The position numbers and the translations under genes were made by a program. DNA of 64,000 bases from an uncultured Lachnospiraceae bacterium (GTDB taxonomy: Bacteria > Bacillota > Clostridia > Lachnospirales > Lachnospiraceae), in assembly GCA_910586585.1 (NCBI GenBank), contig CAJUKA010000016.1, forward strand, positions 9,781-73,780, in the 5' to 3' direction. This document shows, one piece after another, positions 53,840-62,621 of this stretch (positions within the stretch are counted from its first letter, which is position 1; every line of letters starts with the position of its first letter). Below the pieces are notes generated by a model. It had not been told where the DNA came from and did not search any database. It saw only the letters and a program-made list of their open reading frames with translations.

Positions 53840-54554
53840 ATATTTCTGCTCTCCGATATCGCTTTATTTTTTCTCTGATTTCTTTCCGATATGGCTTGCT
53901 GATACTTAAAACAGTTCCATTGAACATTTTCACGTAGTCATAGGAGTATTCACAGACGTATAACTGATTAATAATATAAGATTTGTGTATCATCATAAAA
54001 TCGGCAGGAAGTTCTTCCATGATATTTTTCAGCTTTCCATAAAATTCCTCTTCGCCGTTTCCGGTGGTAAGTCGAATTTTCTTATCCATACTTGTAAAAT
54101 AGGCAATATCCTTTGTAGGAATTCTAAATATTGCACCCCCTTTTTGGTACTCAAAGTAACTTTTAAGGCTTTGCTTCTGCCTGATGCTTCTGATAAGAAC
54201 TTCCTTTATCTGCTCACTGGATATGGGCTTTACCAGAAAATCAAGAGGCTGAATCTTGAACAACTGCATTGCGTATGTCTGTTTGGAAGAAATGTATACA
54301 ATATGGGTATGGATGTCCTCCATCTCATTACGGATAAACTTCCCTACTAATATACCATCTGCCTGTACCAATTCAATGTCCAAAAAAATCAAGTCCAACT
54401 GTGCGCCTTTGTGCAAATCATTCAATACACTTTCACCAGAATACCAAACTGCAACATCTGCTTTTATTGACAATTCGCTTGCTATAAAATAAATCTGTTC
54501 TTCTAATCCAGAACATAGTTCTTTGTCATCGTCACAGATTCCAATCCTATACAT
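53826..54554 (-). CDS. LytTR-family response regulator
   Basis: 242 residues. The receiver domain (CDDDKEL, phosphoacceptor LIFLDIEL, KPIS) is followed by a LytTR DNA-binding domain (FRIPTKDIAYFTSMDKKIRL, FMMIHKSYIINQLYV). With the GHKL kinase it forms a two-component system, the likely user of the repeats at 52511-52544. ATG 54554 lies after GAGGG. Confidence 0.93.
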   Translation of the reverse strand: MYRIGICDDDKELCSGLEEQIYFIASELSIKADVAVWYSGESVLNDLHKGAQLDLIFLDIELVQADGILVGKFIRNEMEDIHTHIVYISSKQTYAMQLFKIQPLDFLVKPISSEQIKEVLIRSIRQKQSLKSYFEYQKGGAIFRIPTKDIAYFTSMDKKIRLTTGNGEEEFYGKLKNIMEELPADFMMIHKSYIINQLYVCEYSYDYVKMFNGTVLSISKPYRKEIREKIKRYRRAEIYGEL

Positions 54555-54679
54555 GCATCATTCCCTCTTCTGTAAAACATAAATTCATCAATAGTATGAT
54601 ACCACATTGCGTTTTTATTAGCCATATCCATCGCCTCTTTGGTTGCCTGATATTCTACAAAGCAATCAAATATCCTGAG

Positions 54680-55645
54680 TTATTTTCTTACCTCATAGCC
54701 TAAGGTACGAACCAATTCCATATCTGCAGCGGCGGTAATGCCTGCTGTTGTCAGCATGTCCCCGGTAATCGCGGCATTCGCTCCACTTTGAAAACATTTT
54801 TCTCCTTTATCACCAATAAGTCCTCTACCTCCGGCAAGCCTGATATCTCCATCCGGTATGATAAAACGGAAGATTGCAATGATACGACAAAATTCATCTT
54901 TTGTAAGAATGCTATTCTTTTCAAAAGGCGTTCCTTTTATAGGATTTAAAAGATTAACAGGAACAGACTTCACCCCTAATTTTCTTAATGTCAGTGCCAT
55001 GTCTATCCGATCTTCCATTGTCTCGCCCATCCCTACAATACCGCCGGAACACACACTGAATCCTACACTTTGGGCCGCTTGGATGGTTGCTATTTTTTCA
55101 TCATAAGTATGTGTGGTACAAACTTTTGGAAAGAAATTACGAGAGGTTTCTAGATTGCAATGCACTCGCGAAGCACCTGCTTCCTTTAGCTTTTGAAACT
55201 GTTTTTCCTCCAATAATCCAAATGATACACAAACCGCAATATCTACTTGTCTGCGAATTTCACGGATACTCTCGCACACCTGATCCACTTCTTTGTCACA
55301 CAAACATCTTCCCGATGTAACGATAGAATATCGAAGAACGCCTTGATCCTTGTTATATCTGGCACCTTCTAAAAGCTCTTTTGTTGATAAAAGAGGATAG
55401 CTGTCTTGACAATTTGTATGGTAGTGTGCACTCTGAGCACAATATTTACAGTCCTCTGAGCATTTTCCACATTTTCCGTTGATAATTGTACACATATCAA
55501 ACCGATTTCCGCACATTTTATCCCGAATCTCATTCGCCGCTGCTGTCAGCTCCTCTAATGGCTCATTTGCAAGTACAATTGCCTCATCTCTTGTAATCTC
55601 AAAACCCGAATATATTTTTTGTTTGAATTCTTCTGTAAAATGCAT
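54680..55645 (-). CDS. bioB: Biotin synthase
   Basis: 321 residues. The radical-SAM motif is CGKCSEDCKYCAQSAHY. GGIVGMGETMEDRIDMALTL and PVNLLNPIKGTPFE are typical of BioB, as is the late LAGGRGLIGDKGEKCFQSGA. It inserts sulfur into dethiobiotin. A BirA operator precedes it. No other bio gene is nearby, so dethiobiotin may be made elsewhere or imported. Confidence 0.97.
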   Translation of the reverse strand: MHFTEEFKQKIYSGFEITRDEAIVLANEPLEELTAAANEIRDKMCGNRFDMCTIINGKCGKCSEDCKYCAQSAHYHTNCQDSYPLLSTKELLEGARYNKDQGVLRYSIVTSGRCLCDKEVDQVCESIREIRRQVDIAVCVSFGLLEEKQFQKLKEAGASRVHCNLETSRNFFPKVCTTHTYDEKIATIQAAQSVGFSVCSGGIVGMGETMEDRIDMALTLRKLGVKSVPVNLLNPIKGTPFEKNSILTKDEFCRIIAIFRFIIPDGDIRLAGGRGLIGDKGEKCFQSGANAAITGDMLTTAGITAAADMELVRTLGYEVRK

Positions 55646-55659
55646 CCATCCGCCTCCAA

Positions 55660-55689
55660 TGTTAACTTATTTTTTATAATAGGTTAACA
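55660..55689 (-). promoter_or_regulatory. BirA operator of bioB
   Basis: TGTTAAC-N16-GTTAACA, a perfect dyad of the known BirA type, lies 15 bases upstream of the bioB start and over a TATTATAA stretch. Biotin-loaded BirA would repress the gene. Confidence 0.88.
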
Positions 55690-55731
55690 GTTGTGAGGCT
55701 AGAAGTCAATACAAAATCATATTGTATTAAA

Positions 55732-55879
55732 CTACTGGTAACAGTTCAGCCTCCGGCTTCCTGTTACGGCATCAAGCCATGCAAAACCACTTCGTGGTGG
55801 CTTGATGCATCTCAGCCGCTATGCGTTCTTACGGACTTTGCAGTAAATGCAAAGTCCTAGGATGAACTATTACCTACTG
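55732..55879. mobile_element. Stem-loop repeat family B, copy 2
   Basis: Element 55738-55873 (136 bp), flanked by CTACTG on both sides. Its ends GTAACAGTTCAG and TGAACTATTAC are inverted repeats. It has the same three stem-loops as copy 1 with compensating differences, for example ACCACTTCGTGGT. It abuts the stop codon of the kinase gene at 55874. Confidence 0.8.
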
Positions 55880-56995
55880 CTTATATTTTTCTACAATTTC
55901 AGTCAGTGCATCCCATTTCTTTTCCATATCAGCTACCAGTTTAAACTGTGTTCGTGCTCTGTCCAAATTATGTCCTTCTCTGTGAATCTTGAAGTAACTG
56001 TCGCCGTCTAAGAAATCTGCAAGAAAACGGATACCACACTCATAAGTCATCAGCTTCGCTCCCATTGGAAGCATCTCGATTTCTTTCTGTGTAAGGCTTC
56101 CGCCGCATCCCTCCAGAAATCCTTTTGTAAATGCTTCAAACAAGTCTAAATCAACTTCGACTTTATTTAAGTCCTTTTCATCCTCTGCTCCGGTGCTTGC
56201 GCCAAACCGAATAGAATCCCCAAAATCATAGAGGGCAAGCCCTGGCATAACTGTATCCAAATCAATGATGCAAAGCGCTTTCTTTGTAGCATCATCAAAT
56301 AAAATATTATTCAATTTGGTATCATTATGAGTTACTCGAAGCGGCAGTTTTCCTTCTCTCAATAGATTTGTTAAAACAGAAGTATCTTGTTCTCTTGCAA
56401 GTGCAAATGCAATCTCCTCTTTTGCAATCGCCGCTCTTCCAAGCCGGTCTGACTGCACAGCCTTCTGAAAATCTCGAAACCGAGAAGCAGTGTTATGAAA
56501 ATTTGGTATCGTTTCGTGCAATTGATCTGCGGGATAATCAGACAACATTTTCTGGAAATTTCCAAAGGCAACAGCACTGTCGTAAAAATCCTTTGCGCTT
56601 TCTACTTTTTCTAGGCAAACCGTATGCTCAATAAACAAAAACACCCGCCAATAATTACCCTTGCTGTCCTTATAAAAAGCGTCTCCATTTGCTGTACGCA
56701 CTACATTGAGGGTTTCTCTGTCAGGATCGCCGCCTTGTTCTGCAATCACTTTTCGAAGGTACTCTGTCACACGAACTACATTTTTCATCAATTTCTCAGG
56801 CTGTTTAAAAATAGTATGATTCATTCTCTGCAAAATATATCGTTTCTGATTTCCATCCTGCATCTCATATGCCAGCAGAAATGTATCATTAATATGCCCA
56901 TTTCCATAAGGCTTCTGCTCTACCAGTTTCCCTTGCAGCGCAAATTGCTCAAGTGCCTCATTGATTCTGGCACAAGCTGAATTTTCTACACTCAT
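55874..56995 (-). CDS. Phosphotransferase, N-acetylhexosamine 1-kinase (NahK)-like
   Basis: 373 residues from ATG 56995 (GGAGGTTTGTAT upstream). It has an APH/choline-kinase fold: the GNGHINDTF nucleotide loop and catalytic LRVTHNDTKLNNILFD. The metal-binding ALCIIDLDTVMPG and YDFGDSIRFG follow. The overall pattern (FANFQ-type segment, HNTASRF) fits NahK, which phosphorylates GlcNAc/GalNAc from mucin or milk sugars. It is transcribed divergently from an AraC regulator. The lacto-N-biose phosphorylase usual in bifidobacteria is absent from the window. Confidence 0.85.
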   Translation of the reverse strand: MSVENSACARINEALEQFALQGKLVEQKPYGNGHINDTFLLAYEMQDGNQKRYILQRMNHTIFKQPEKLMKNVVRVTEYLRKVIAEQGGDPDRETLNVVRTANGDAFYKDSKGNYWRVFLFIEHTVCLEKVESAKDFYDSAVAFGNFQKMLSDYPADQLHETIPNFHNTASRFRDFQKAVQSDRLGRAAIAKEEIAFALAREQDTSVLTNLLREGKLPLRVTHNDTKLNNILFDDATKKALCIIDLDTVMPGLALYDFGDSIRFGASTGAEDEKDLNKVEVDLDLFEAFTKGFLEGCGGSLTQKEIEMLPMGAKLMTYECGIRFLADFLDGDSYFKIHREGHNLDRARTQFKLVADMEKKWDALTEIVEKYKQ

Positions 56996-57160
56996 ATACA
57001 AACCTCCATACAGCCACAACATGTCCCTTTTTAACAAACAGTCTATAAAAAGCAGGTTCGTGGCTACATCTATCATTTACAACAAGTTCTGTATCTACAT
57101 TGATAACATAAAATTTCTTCCGTTCATTTTCCTGATGTGCTGCATCGTACTTATGGACTT

Positions 57161-57189
57161 AGTATAGAACATAATTTTTAGAGATTCAA
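57161..57189 (-). promoter_or_regulatory. Promoter of the NahK-like gene
   Basis: Minus strand -35 TTGAAT, a 17-base spacer and -10 TATACT. The leader to the start codon is about 160 bases and holds no motif recognised. Confidence 0.6.
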
Positions 57190-57417
57190 TCTTATTGTTG
57201 CTTGATGTTTTATATATCTTGCTTTTGTGTAATTTTATTTATACAATTATATTTTAGCCTTTATATGTTGTGCAATTTTGATATTAAATTCAAAATCTAA
57301 TAATTCTTTTTATGTAAAATCACAAGTATTGATTCTTGTTTCGAGTCTAATTTGCTTATTTTCTCAGTATTTTAGATAATCGGGCTTGTTTTATATTTTA
57401 ATTTATTTCATGTATCA

Positions 57418-57446
57418 TGGACAAAATATATAAATTCTGTTATAGT
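57418..57446 (+). promoter_or_regulatory. Promoter of the AraC-family gene
   Basis: -35 TGGACA, a 17-base spacer and -10 TATAGT. The stretch between this and the divergent promoter (about 230 bases) is AT-rich and is where a shared operator would be expected; none was recognised. Confidence 0.6.
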
Positions 57447-57532
57447 AAAGTTATCTATCGAAACTAAAATAAAGAGTCGTCAATCTGTACTTTGTCCAAC
57501 TTCACAGATTTTGACAGGAATGGAGGATACAT

Positions 57533-58396
57533 ATGGGAAGTACCCGGCACCGCATTGATAATAACAATCCACTATCTTTTGAGCAATCCCAGCTTTTATA
57601 TGTTTCAACCTCCAAATACGAGGGGGATTGGCAGAGCATCCTTCATTCCCATCCTTTCAGTGAGTTGTTTTATGTTGTAAATGGAACAGGTTCCTTTATC
57701 GCAGAGGGAGAAGAATTTCCAGTTGTCAAAAATGACATGGTTATCATCAATCCCCAAGTACAACATACGGAAAAATCCTTATATACCACTCCGCTTGAAT
57801 ATATTGTTCTTGGCATCGACGGGCTTTCTTTCTCTTTTGAAAATATTGCTTCTGCCCAAAATGGTGTTTGTGTGAAGACTGCTTCTGGTGCTGTATACAA
57901 ATACAACACGCACCATGCCAACATTTATGCCTATCTAAATATCATGTTGGAAGAAATCTCTCGTAAATACGAAAATTATGAAACAGTCTGCCAAAATTTG
58001 CTGGAAGTGCTTCTGATTTGTATGCTGCGAAATGACAATCTTTCTATTGTACAGGGAAATGATACTGTTATAAATAGAGAATGCACCCAGATTAAAAATT
58101 ATCTAGATGCAAACTATTCCGAAAATATTACTTTAGACACCCTAGCAGAACTTTCCCATATGAACAAATATTATATGGCACATGCTTTTACTAAATATAT
58201 TGGACTCTCTCCTATTAATTATCTGCTGCAAAAAAGGATTCAAGAAGGAAAATCCCTTCTCGAATCCACCTCATACTCCATTGCACAGATTTCTTCTACA
58301 CTGGGTTTTTCCTCCCAGTCCTATTTTTCGCAGTCTTTCAAAAAAGCTACAGGAAAGACTCCTGTGCAATACCGAACGGAAGTCCGCAGGCAATAA
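57533..58396 (+). CDS. AraC-family transcriptional regulator
   Basis: 287 residues; ATG 57533 with GGAGGATACAT upstream. An N-terminal cupin sensor (HSHPFSELFYVVNGTGSFIA) is followed by two C-terminal helix-turn-helix motifs (ITLDTLAELSHMNKYYMAHA, YSIAQISSTLGFSSQSYFSQ). Members respond to sugars. The divergent NahK-like gene is the likely target. Confidence 0.92.
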   Translation: MGSTRHRIDNNNPLSFEQSQLLYVSTSKYEGDWQSILHSHPFSELFYVVNGTGSFIAEGEEFPVVKNDMVIINPQVQHTEKSLYTTPLEYIVLGIDGLSFSFENIASAQNGVCVKTASGAVYKYNTHHANIYAYLNIMLEEISRKYENYETVCQNLLEVLLICMLRNDNLSIVQGNDTVINRECTQIKNYLDANYSENITLDTLAELSHMNKYYMAHAFTKYIGLSPINYLLQKRIQEGKSLLESTSYSIAQISSTLGFSSQSYFSQSFKKATGKTPVQYRTEVRRQ

Positions 58397-58419
58397 TAAC
58401 TGTGCGCACTATTCGTCCA

Positions 58420-58470
58420 TATCAGGGCAGTTTACTGCGAGCAAAGCATATTCGAAACTCTGACTCAAAT
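58420..58470. repeat. 50-bp dispersed repeat, copy 2
   Basis: About 80% identical to 15740-15789. Here its right end with the following bases forms a weak stem, GGCAGTTT / AAATTGCC. It lies between convergent genes. Confidence 0.55.
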
Positions 58471-58492
58471 TGCCGACTAAAAAATTAAGATA

Positions 58493-59362
58493 TCAAGATT
58501 TTTTTGGCTTTAAGGTTACTTCGTACAATTCAGCCGGATTAAAAATCCGAAGTGGTATTGTATGAGAACCGAGCCCCCTGCCAAGAAGCATGATAGATTT
58601 TCCTGTTCGAAATACGCCGCCGTCATACTTTGGAAACAGAATATATGTGGGAGCAATCACTCCTCCCAAAACAGGAAGTCTCATAATTCCGCCATGCACA
58701 TGACCCGACAGCACCAAATCAGCCCCCCATTTGGCATAGTCTTCAAAGTAGTCTGGATTGTGTGCTATCAATAGATTGCATTTGCTTCTATCACACTGCG
58801 AAAGTGTTTTCTGCATATAGTCATCCGCCATTTTTCTTATCTTAAAATGTGCAAAATAATTCAAATCAAGGTCAAGCCCTGTCATTTGTATATTGTACTC
58901 CGGCAGGTCAACAGCCTGATTTTCAAGCATAACAACATTTTGATTTGCTATCCCTTTTTTGAGTCTGTCAAATTTGTCTCCAAATCTGTCCCTGCACTGT
59001 TTTATCTTGGATTCATGGTTGCCAAGTCCATAATATATCTTATAGTCACGGCTAAGAGCATTCAGCAGCGCTATTCCAGGCTCTATATTTTCATTTTCTG
59101 TCGATGTCACCAGGTCCCCTGCAAGCACGATAAAATCTGGATTTATTTCGCTTATGGCCTTGATAACGCTATCATTCTGATTTCCATAGACTTTGTTGTG
59201 AAGATCGGATATCAGCACAAAGCGGCATCCTTTTTTTAATCCCGAAAGTTCAAATTCTTCCCTCACTACCACAAAGCGGTTTCCATCTATGATTCCTACT
59301 GCCAAAAGAACCGAAAAAGCAAGCACTGCTATCAATAGAATTATCCCACACACGTCCTGCAT
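58493..59362 (-). CDS. Metallophosphoesterase, YkuE-like
   Basis: 289 residues from ATG 59362 (GGAGG upstream). An N-terminal membrane helix is followed by the phosphoesterase motifs SDLHNK, LAGDLV, GLGNHE, AHNPD and SGHVHGG, which bind two metals. It is probably outside the cell, anchored by the helix. Relatives include UDP-2,3-diacylglucosamine hydrolase-like and YkuE proteins; the substrate is open. Confidence 0.92.
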   Translation of the reverse strand: MQDVCGIILLIAVLAFSVLLAVGIIDGNRFVVVREEFELSGLKKGCRFVLISDLHNKVYGNQNDSVIKAISEINPDFIVLAGDLVTSTENENIEPGIALLNALSRDYKIYYGLGNHESKIKQCRDRFGDKFDRLKKGIANQNVVMLENQAVDLPEYNIQMTGLDLDLNYFAHFKIRKMADDYMQKTLSQCDRSKCNLLIAHNPDYFEDYAKWGADLVLSGHVHGGIMRLPVLGGVIAPTYILFPKYDGGVFRTGKSIMLLGRGLGSHTIPLRIFNPAELYEVTLKPKKS

Positions 59363-59530
59363 CTGCATCCTCCATGCTGCTGCACCCTCTTAAAATGCCA
59401 GCGTATTTTTCCTGCCCCTACTATATACAGCATTCAATACAAAGGGGTATTTTGAAAGTATATCACATCTGTATACAGATTGAAACAGTAAAATTTACCT
59501 TTCGCAAAACTGTAATGACCCACACAAACA

Positions 59531-60736
59531 TTAGACTAAGTATTTCATTAACACTTTTAGAAGATAATCAATAAAATACGCTTTTTCTACCTCTTCTGAA
59601 GCAATGATTGGAATTCTGCCAATCTCCCTGCCTCCGAGACTATAGCTTATATGTCCTACTTCTGCCCCTTTTTCGACAGGCGCCAACACAACATCCTGAT
59701 ATTTAAAATTTTTCTCAATCTGAGTAAAGTCCGCCCCTGTGATATCCAGATACCGGAATGTTCCTTTTGGTTCTACTGCAACCTGTTCTGCCTTGCCGCC
59801 TGTGACTGCAATATCTCCCAAATCTCCCAAATTTTCATCTACATACAGCCTTGTCATCGCAAATCCATATTCCAATAAACTTCGCGCTTCCGAAAAACGA
59901 ATTTTAAAATCAGGCGCCCCCATAATTACAGCAATCAGATCGATGCCATCTTTTGTGGCAGTTGCGCTGAAACAATACTTTGCAGCATTTGTTGAACCGG
60001 TTTTTAGTCCCGTTGTCCATTGGTACTGTTTTAACAGTTTATTGGTGCTAGACAATGTAAAATTTTTGCTTCCCTGCCTGGTGACATGTACGATATCTTC
60101 CATCCAAATCTTGGTATATTGATAAATCTGAGGATACTTCGTAATCAATTCTCTTGACATCAGCGCTACATCTCTTGCAGTTGTGTGATGTTCTTTGTTG
60201 GAACTAAGTCCGCAGCAGTCTAAGAAATGTGTATTTTTGAGTCCTAACTGTTCTGCTTTTTGATTCATCTGATTGACAAATTCTTCTTCGCTTCCCGCAA
60301 TATACTCTGCAATCGCCACAGATGCATCATTTCCACTTGCAACTGTGATACACTTAATCAAGGTTTCTACGGTTTGTATTTCACCTTCCTCAAGAAATAC
60401 TTGCGAACCACCCATTGATTTTGCATACGCACTCGTACAGACTTCATCTTCCAGCTTTATTCTGCCCTTTTCAAGCGCCTCAAAAGTAAGCAGCAGCGTC
60501 ATAATTTTGGTAATGCTCGCCGGACTTCGTATCTCATCGGGATTTTTTTCAAACAATATCGTCCCAGTAGACGCTTCCATCAATATAGCAGATGGAGACG
60601 CCAAGGTAATTCCAGTTGCATTTGCTGCCGTATTTTTGGCAGCTTCCTCTTCTGCAAAGGCTGCATTTCCACACAGCATTACAACCAACATTACAATGGA
60701 TACCATTCTATATACTTTTTTCTTGACACGCTTCAT
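59531..60736 (-). CDS. dacF: D-alanyl-D-alanine carboxypeptidase (DacF-like, S11)
   Basis: 401 residues from ATG 60736 (GAGGTC upstream). A signal peptide is followed by the penicillin-binding motifs SPASITKIM (SxxK), SGN (SxN) and KTGS (KTG). A C-terminal PBP5-like domain and an amphipathic last helix (DYLLKVLMKYLV) tie it to the membrane. It trims peptidoglycan stem peptides. Confidence 0.94.
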   Translation of the reverse strand: MKRVKKKVYRMVSIVMLVVMLCGNAAFAEEEAAKNTAANATGITLASPSAILMEASTGTILFEKNPDEIRSPASITKIMTLLLTFEALEKGRIKLEDEVCTSAYAKSMGGSQVFLEEGEIQTVETLIKCITVASGNDASVAIAEYIAGSEEEFVNQMNQKAEQLGLKNTHFLDCCGLSSNKEHHTTARDVALMSRELITKYPQIYQYTKIWMEDIVHVTRQGSKNFTLSSTNKLLKQYQWTTGLKTGSTNAAKYCFSATATKDGIDLIAVIMGAPDFKIRFSEARSLLEYGFAMTRLYVDENLGDLGDIAVTGGKAEQVAVEPKGTFRYLDITGADFTQIEKNFKYQDVVLAPVEKGAEVGHISYSLGGREIGRIPIIASEEVEKAYFIDYLLKVLMKYLV

Positions 60737-60859
60737 AAAGCAGACCTCATACTTCACTTATAGGAAATTTATGTCTGTCTGCTTTGTTATATGACTTAAA
60801 AATTCATGGGCAAGCCTTTTATCTTTAAAAATTAAATCATCCTATCAGTTCTCAACTCC

Positions 60860-61060
60860 TATAGTATTGTGATTTTACAAGCTGTTTTTCCTCATCGGCA
60901 ATATCTTCATCAATTAGGTTATCCGGATCGGTATCATCGCCGGAAAGAACATATAAAACATCAGCAACTCCACAATCGTCAGCCGCACTTTCCAAACATT
61001 CTTTGCATCGCTGAAAAACTTCTTCTTTATATTCGCAAAGAATCAGTGTACAATAAACGT
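60860..61060 (-). pseudogene. Acidic protein fragment without start codon
   Basis: An open frame on the minus strand reads LILCEYKEEVFQRCKECLES and later DDTDPDNLIDEDIADEEKQL before a stop. A TAA closes it upstream and no start codon with a ribosome site is seen. It looks like the tail of a lost gene. The family was not recognised. Confidence 0.35.
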
Positions 61061-61071
61061 GTGTTTAACTC

Positions 61072-61100
61072 TTGATTCCTGCTGCCAAATGTGCTATATT
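61072..61100 (+). promoter_or_regulatory. Promoter of a short antisense-type RNA
   Basis: -35 TTGATT, exactly 17 bases, then -10 TATATT. It points toward the 3' end of the dead toxin gene. Confidence 0.6.
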
Positions 61101-61106
61101 AAACAT

Positions 61107-61210
61107 AGAAAAAGGGAAAGCCATAGAAGCGGCTCTACCCCTTAGTTGAATAAGCTATAACCTCTTAATGAGGTCAGCCGTCACTTCGGAAGTAGTGGCG
61201 GCTATTTCTT
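61107..61210 (+). ncRNA. Predicted type I antitoxin RNA
   Basis: An RNA of about 100 bases would run from the promoter at 61072-61100 to the hairpin AGCCG..CACT / AGT..GCGGCT (61176-61203) and T-rich end. It would be complementary to the 3' part of the toxin mRNA that runs the other way, as in RatA/TxpA-like loci. A second hairpin CCTC-TTAAT-GAGG is inside. This is predicted from sequence only. Confidence 0.5.
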
Positions 61211-61291
61211 TCCCTTAAAAATCTGATAAAGCAGACTGATAAGGGCAACGATGAACGTACAGAACAAAAAGAAATCCTAATATGTAATCAT
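61202..61291 (-). pseudogene. Holin-like type I toxin peptide with early stop
   Basis: ATG 61291 follows GGAGGGCGATACA. The frame reads MITY, stop TAG, then DFFLFCTFIVALISLLYQIF and KGKK. Intact relatives (putative holin-like toxins) read MITYEALFLF... at the same place, so one change from GAG to TAG kills it. The hydrophobic peptide and its charged end are otherwise preserved. An extended -10 box TGCTATACT lies at 61392-61397 for its mRNA. Confidence 0.65.
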
Positions 61292-61576
61292 TGTATCGCC
61301 CTCCTTTCTTTCGTCTGGAAGGCTATTTGAACCCTCCGCAAAATACAAGAGGGATAAAGCCGCCTTTGGCTCTATGGTTTCCCATGAATGGAGTATAGCA
61401 CACATTTTATTTTCAGAAATTCCTATATTAAGTATTAAAGCCTATTTCGCCCTTTATCCTCTTACCCTTATATTTACCCTCACAACATTTCAATCCGAAT
61501 TTGTCCCTCTGCGAGCCCTACTATAAGGCATTTCAAATTTTGCAGAGGGCAACAAGACAATAAATCATATTATGAT

Positions 61577-62545
61577 TCACAGTAAATAAATAAAATATCC
61601 CAAATATCCAAGCAGCAGTAATCCACCCTCCACACGGTTCAGGCTTTTTCCACTGAAAGAGAAGACCCACAGCAGCACTCCCGCTGCCACTGCCACAATG
61701 AAATCCACTATAAATTTACTCTCGAAAACTACTGGTGTAATCAACGCAGATGTTCCTACCACAAAAAGAATATTGAAGATATTACTTCCCACAATATTTC
61801 CGATTGCAATATCCGCACTGCCTTTTCTCGCTGCTGAAACAGATGTAAACAATTCCGGCAGGGATGTTCCCAGTGCCACAATTGTAAGACCTATAAACCG
61901 CTCACTCAGACCTATGATCCTTGCAATCGCTGTTGCTGCATCCACAGTGACACTGCTGCCGATTACAATAAGCGCAAGACCAACAACCGTGAACAAAAAC
62001 AGCATTGCCATACTTTTTTCCTTTTTATTCCCTCCTCTTTCTAAAATTTCTCCCTTATCGTCCCCTGAATTCTTGTCAGTACCTTTTTTTGCCATCATTA
62101 AAAGATAGAAAAGATACAACAGAAAAACAACCCATAATCCAATTCCTTCCAGTCTTGAAATTTCATTTCCTGCATATCCCATCCAAAGAAGGATTAACAT
62201 TATCACAATCATAAAAGGCATTTCATATTTTATAGTAGAAGATGCAACAGGAACTATCTTTTTTGTCAAAAATGCCGTAAGACCCAAAATGATAAGAATA
62301 TTCAAAATATTACTTCCCGCCACATTTCCAATGGTAATGCCCGCATTCCCCTTAAGCGCCGCTGAAATACTTACCGCAGCCTCAGGAGCGCTTGTTCCCA
62401 TAGCAACAATGGTAAGCCCGACCACAAGCTGCGGAATCCCAAACCTCGAAGCAATTCCTGACGAACCATCCACAAAAAAATCTGCGCCTTTGATAAGCAT
62501 CGCAAACCCTGCGACCAATAAAAATAACTGTAAGACTGTCTCCAT
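61577..62545 (-). CDS. Calcium/sodium antiporter (CaCA family, YrbG-like)
   Basis: 322 residues from ATG 62545 (GGAGGTCGAAGAC upstream). Ten membrane helices carry two alpha repeats: MGTSAPEAAVS with GNVAGSNILNI, and LGTSLPELFTS with GNIVGSNIFNI. The acidic residues that bind Ca2+/Na+ are present. It exchanges Na+ for Ca2+, fitting a sodium-based energy economy. Confidence 0.94.
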   Translation of the reverse strand: METVLQLFLLVAGFAMLIKGADFFVDGSSGIASRFGIPQLVVGLTIVAMGTSAPEAAVSISAALKGNAGITIGNVAGSNILNILIILGLTAFLTKKIVPVASSTIKYEMPFMIVIMLILLWMGYAGNEISRLEGIGLWVVFLLYLFYLLMMAKKGTDKNSGDDKGEILERGGNKKEKSMAMLFLFTVVGLALIVIGSSVTVDAATAIARIIGLSERFIGLTIVALGTSLPELFTSVSAARKGSADIAIGNIVGSNIFNILFVVGTSALITPVVFESKFIVDFIVAVAAGVLLWVFSFSGKSLNRVEGGLLLLGYLGYFIYLL

Positions 62546-62621
62546 GTCTTCGACCTCCAATCTTTTCACATAACCATTTCGGCATAATCTTTACAAGACC
62601 TTGCTGCCGTTTGCCACCAGT

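Noticed and set aside
54556..54679. A 40-codon frame (MANKNAMWYHTIDEFMFYRR...) before the LytTR gene as a pheromone precursor
   Set aside because: It overlaps the regulator in another frame and lacks a leader, a Cys-containing core or an AgrB partner. A GAGG site is present, so it is only noted.
60869..61075. Plus-strand frame of 68 codons
   Set aside because: Its composition and the acidic frame on the other strand suggest it is a shadow; no ribosome site.
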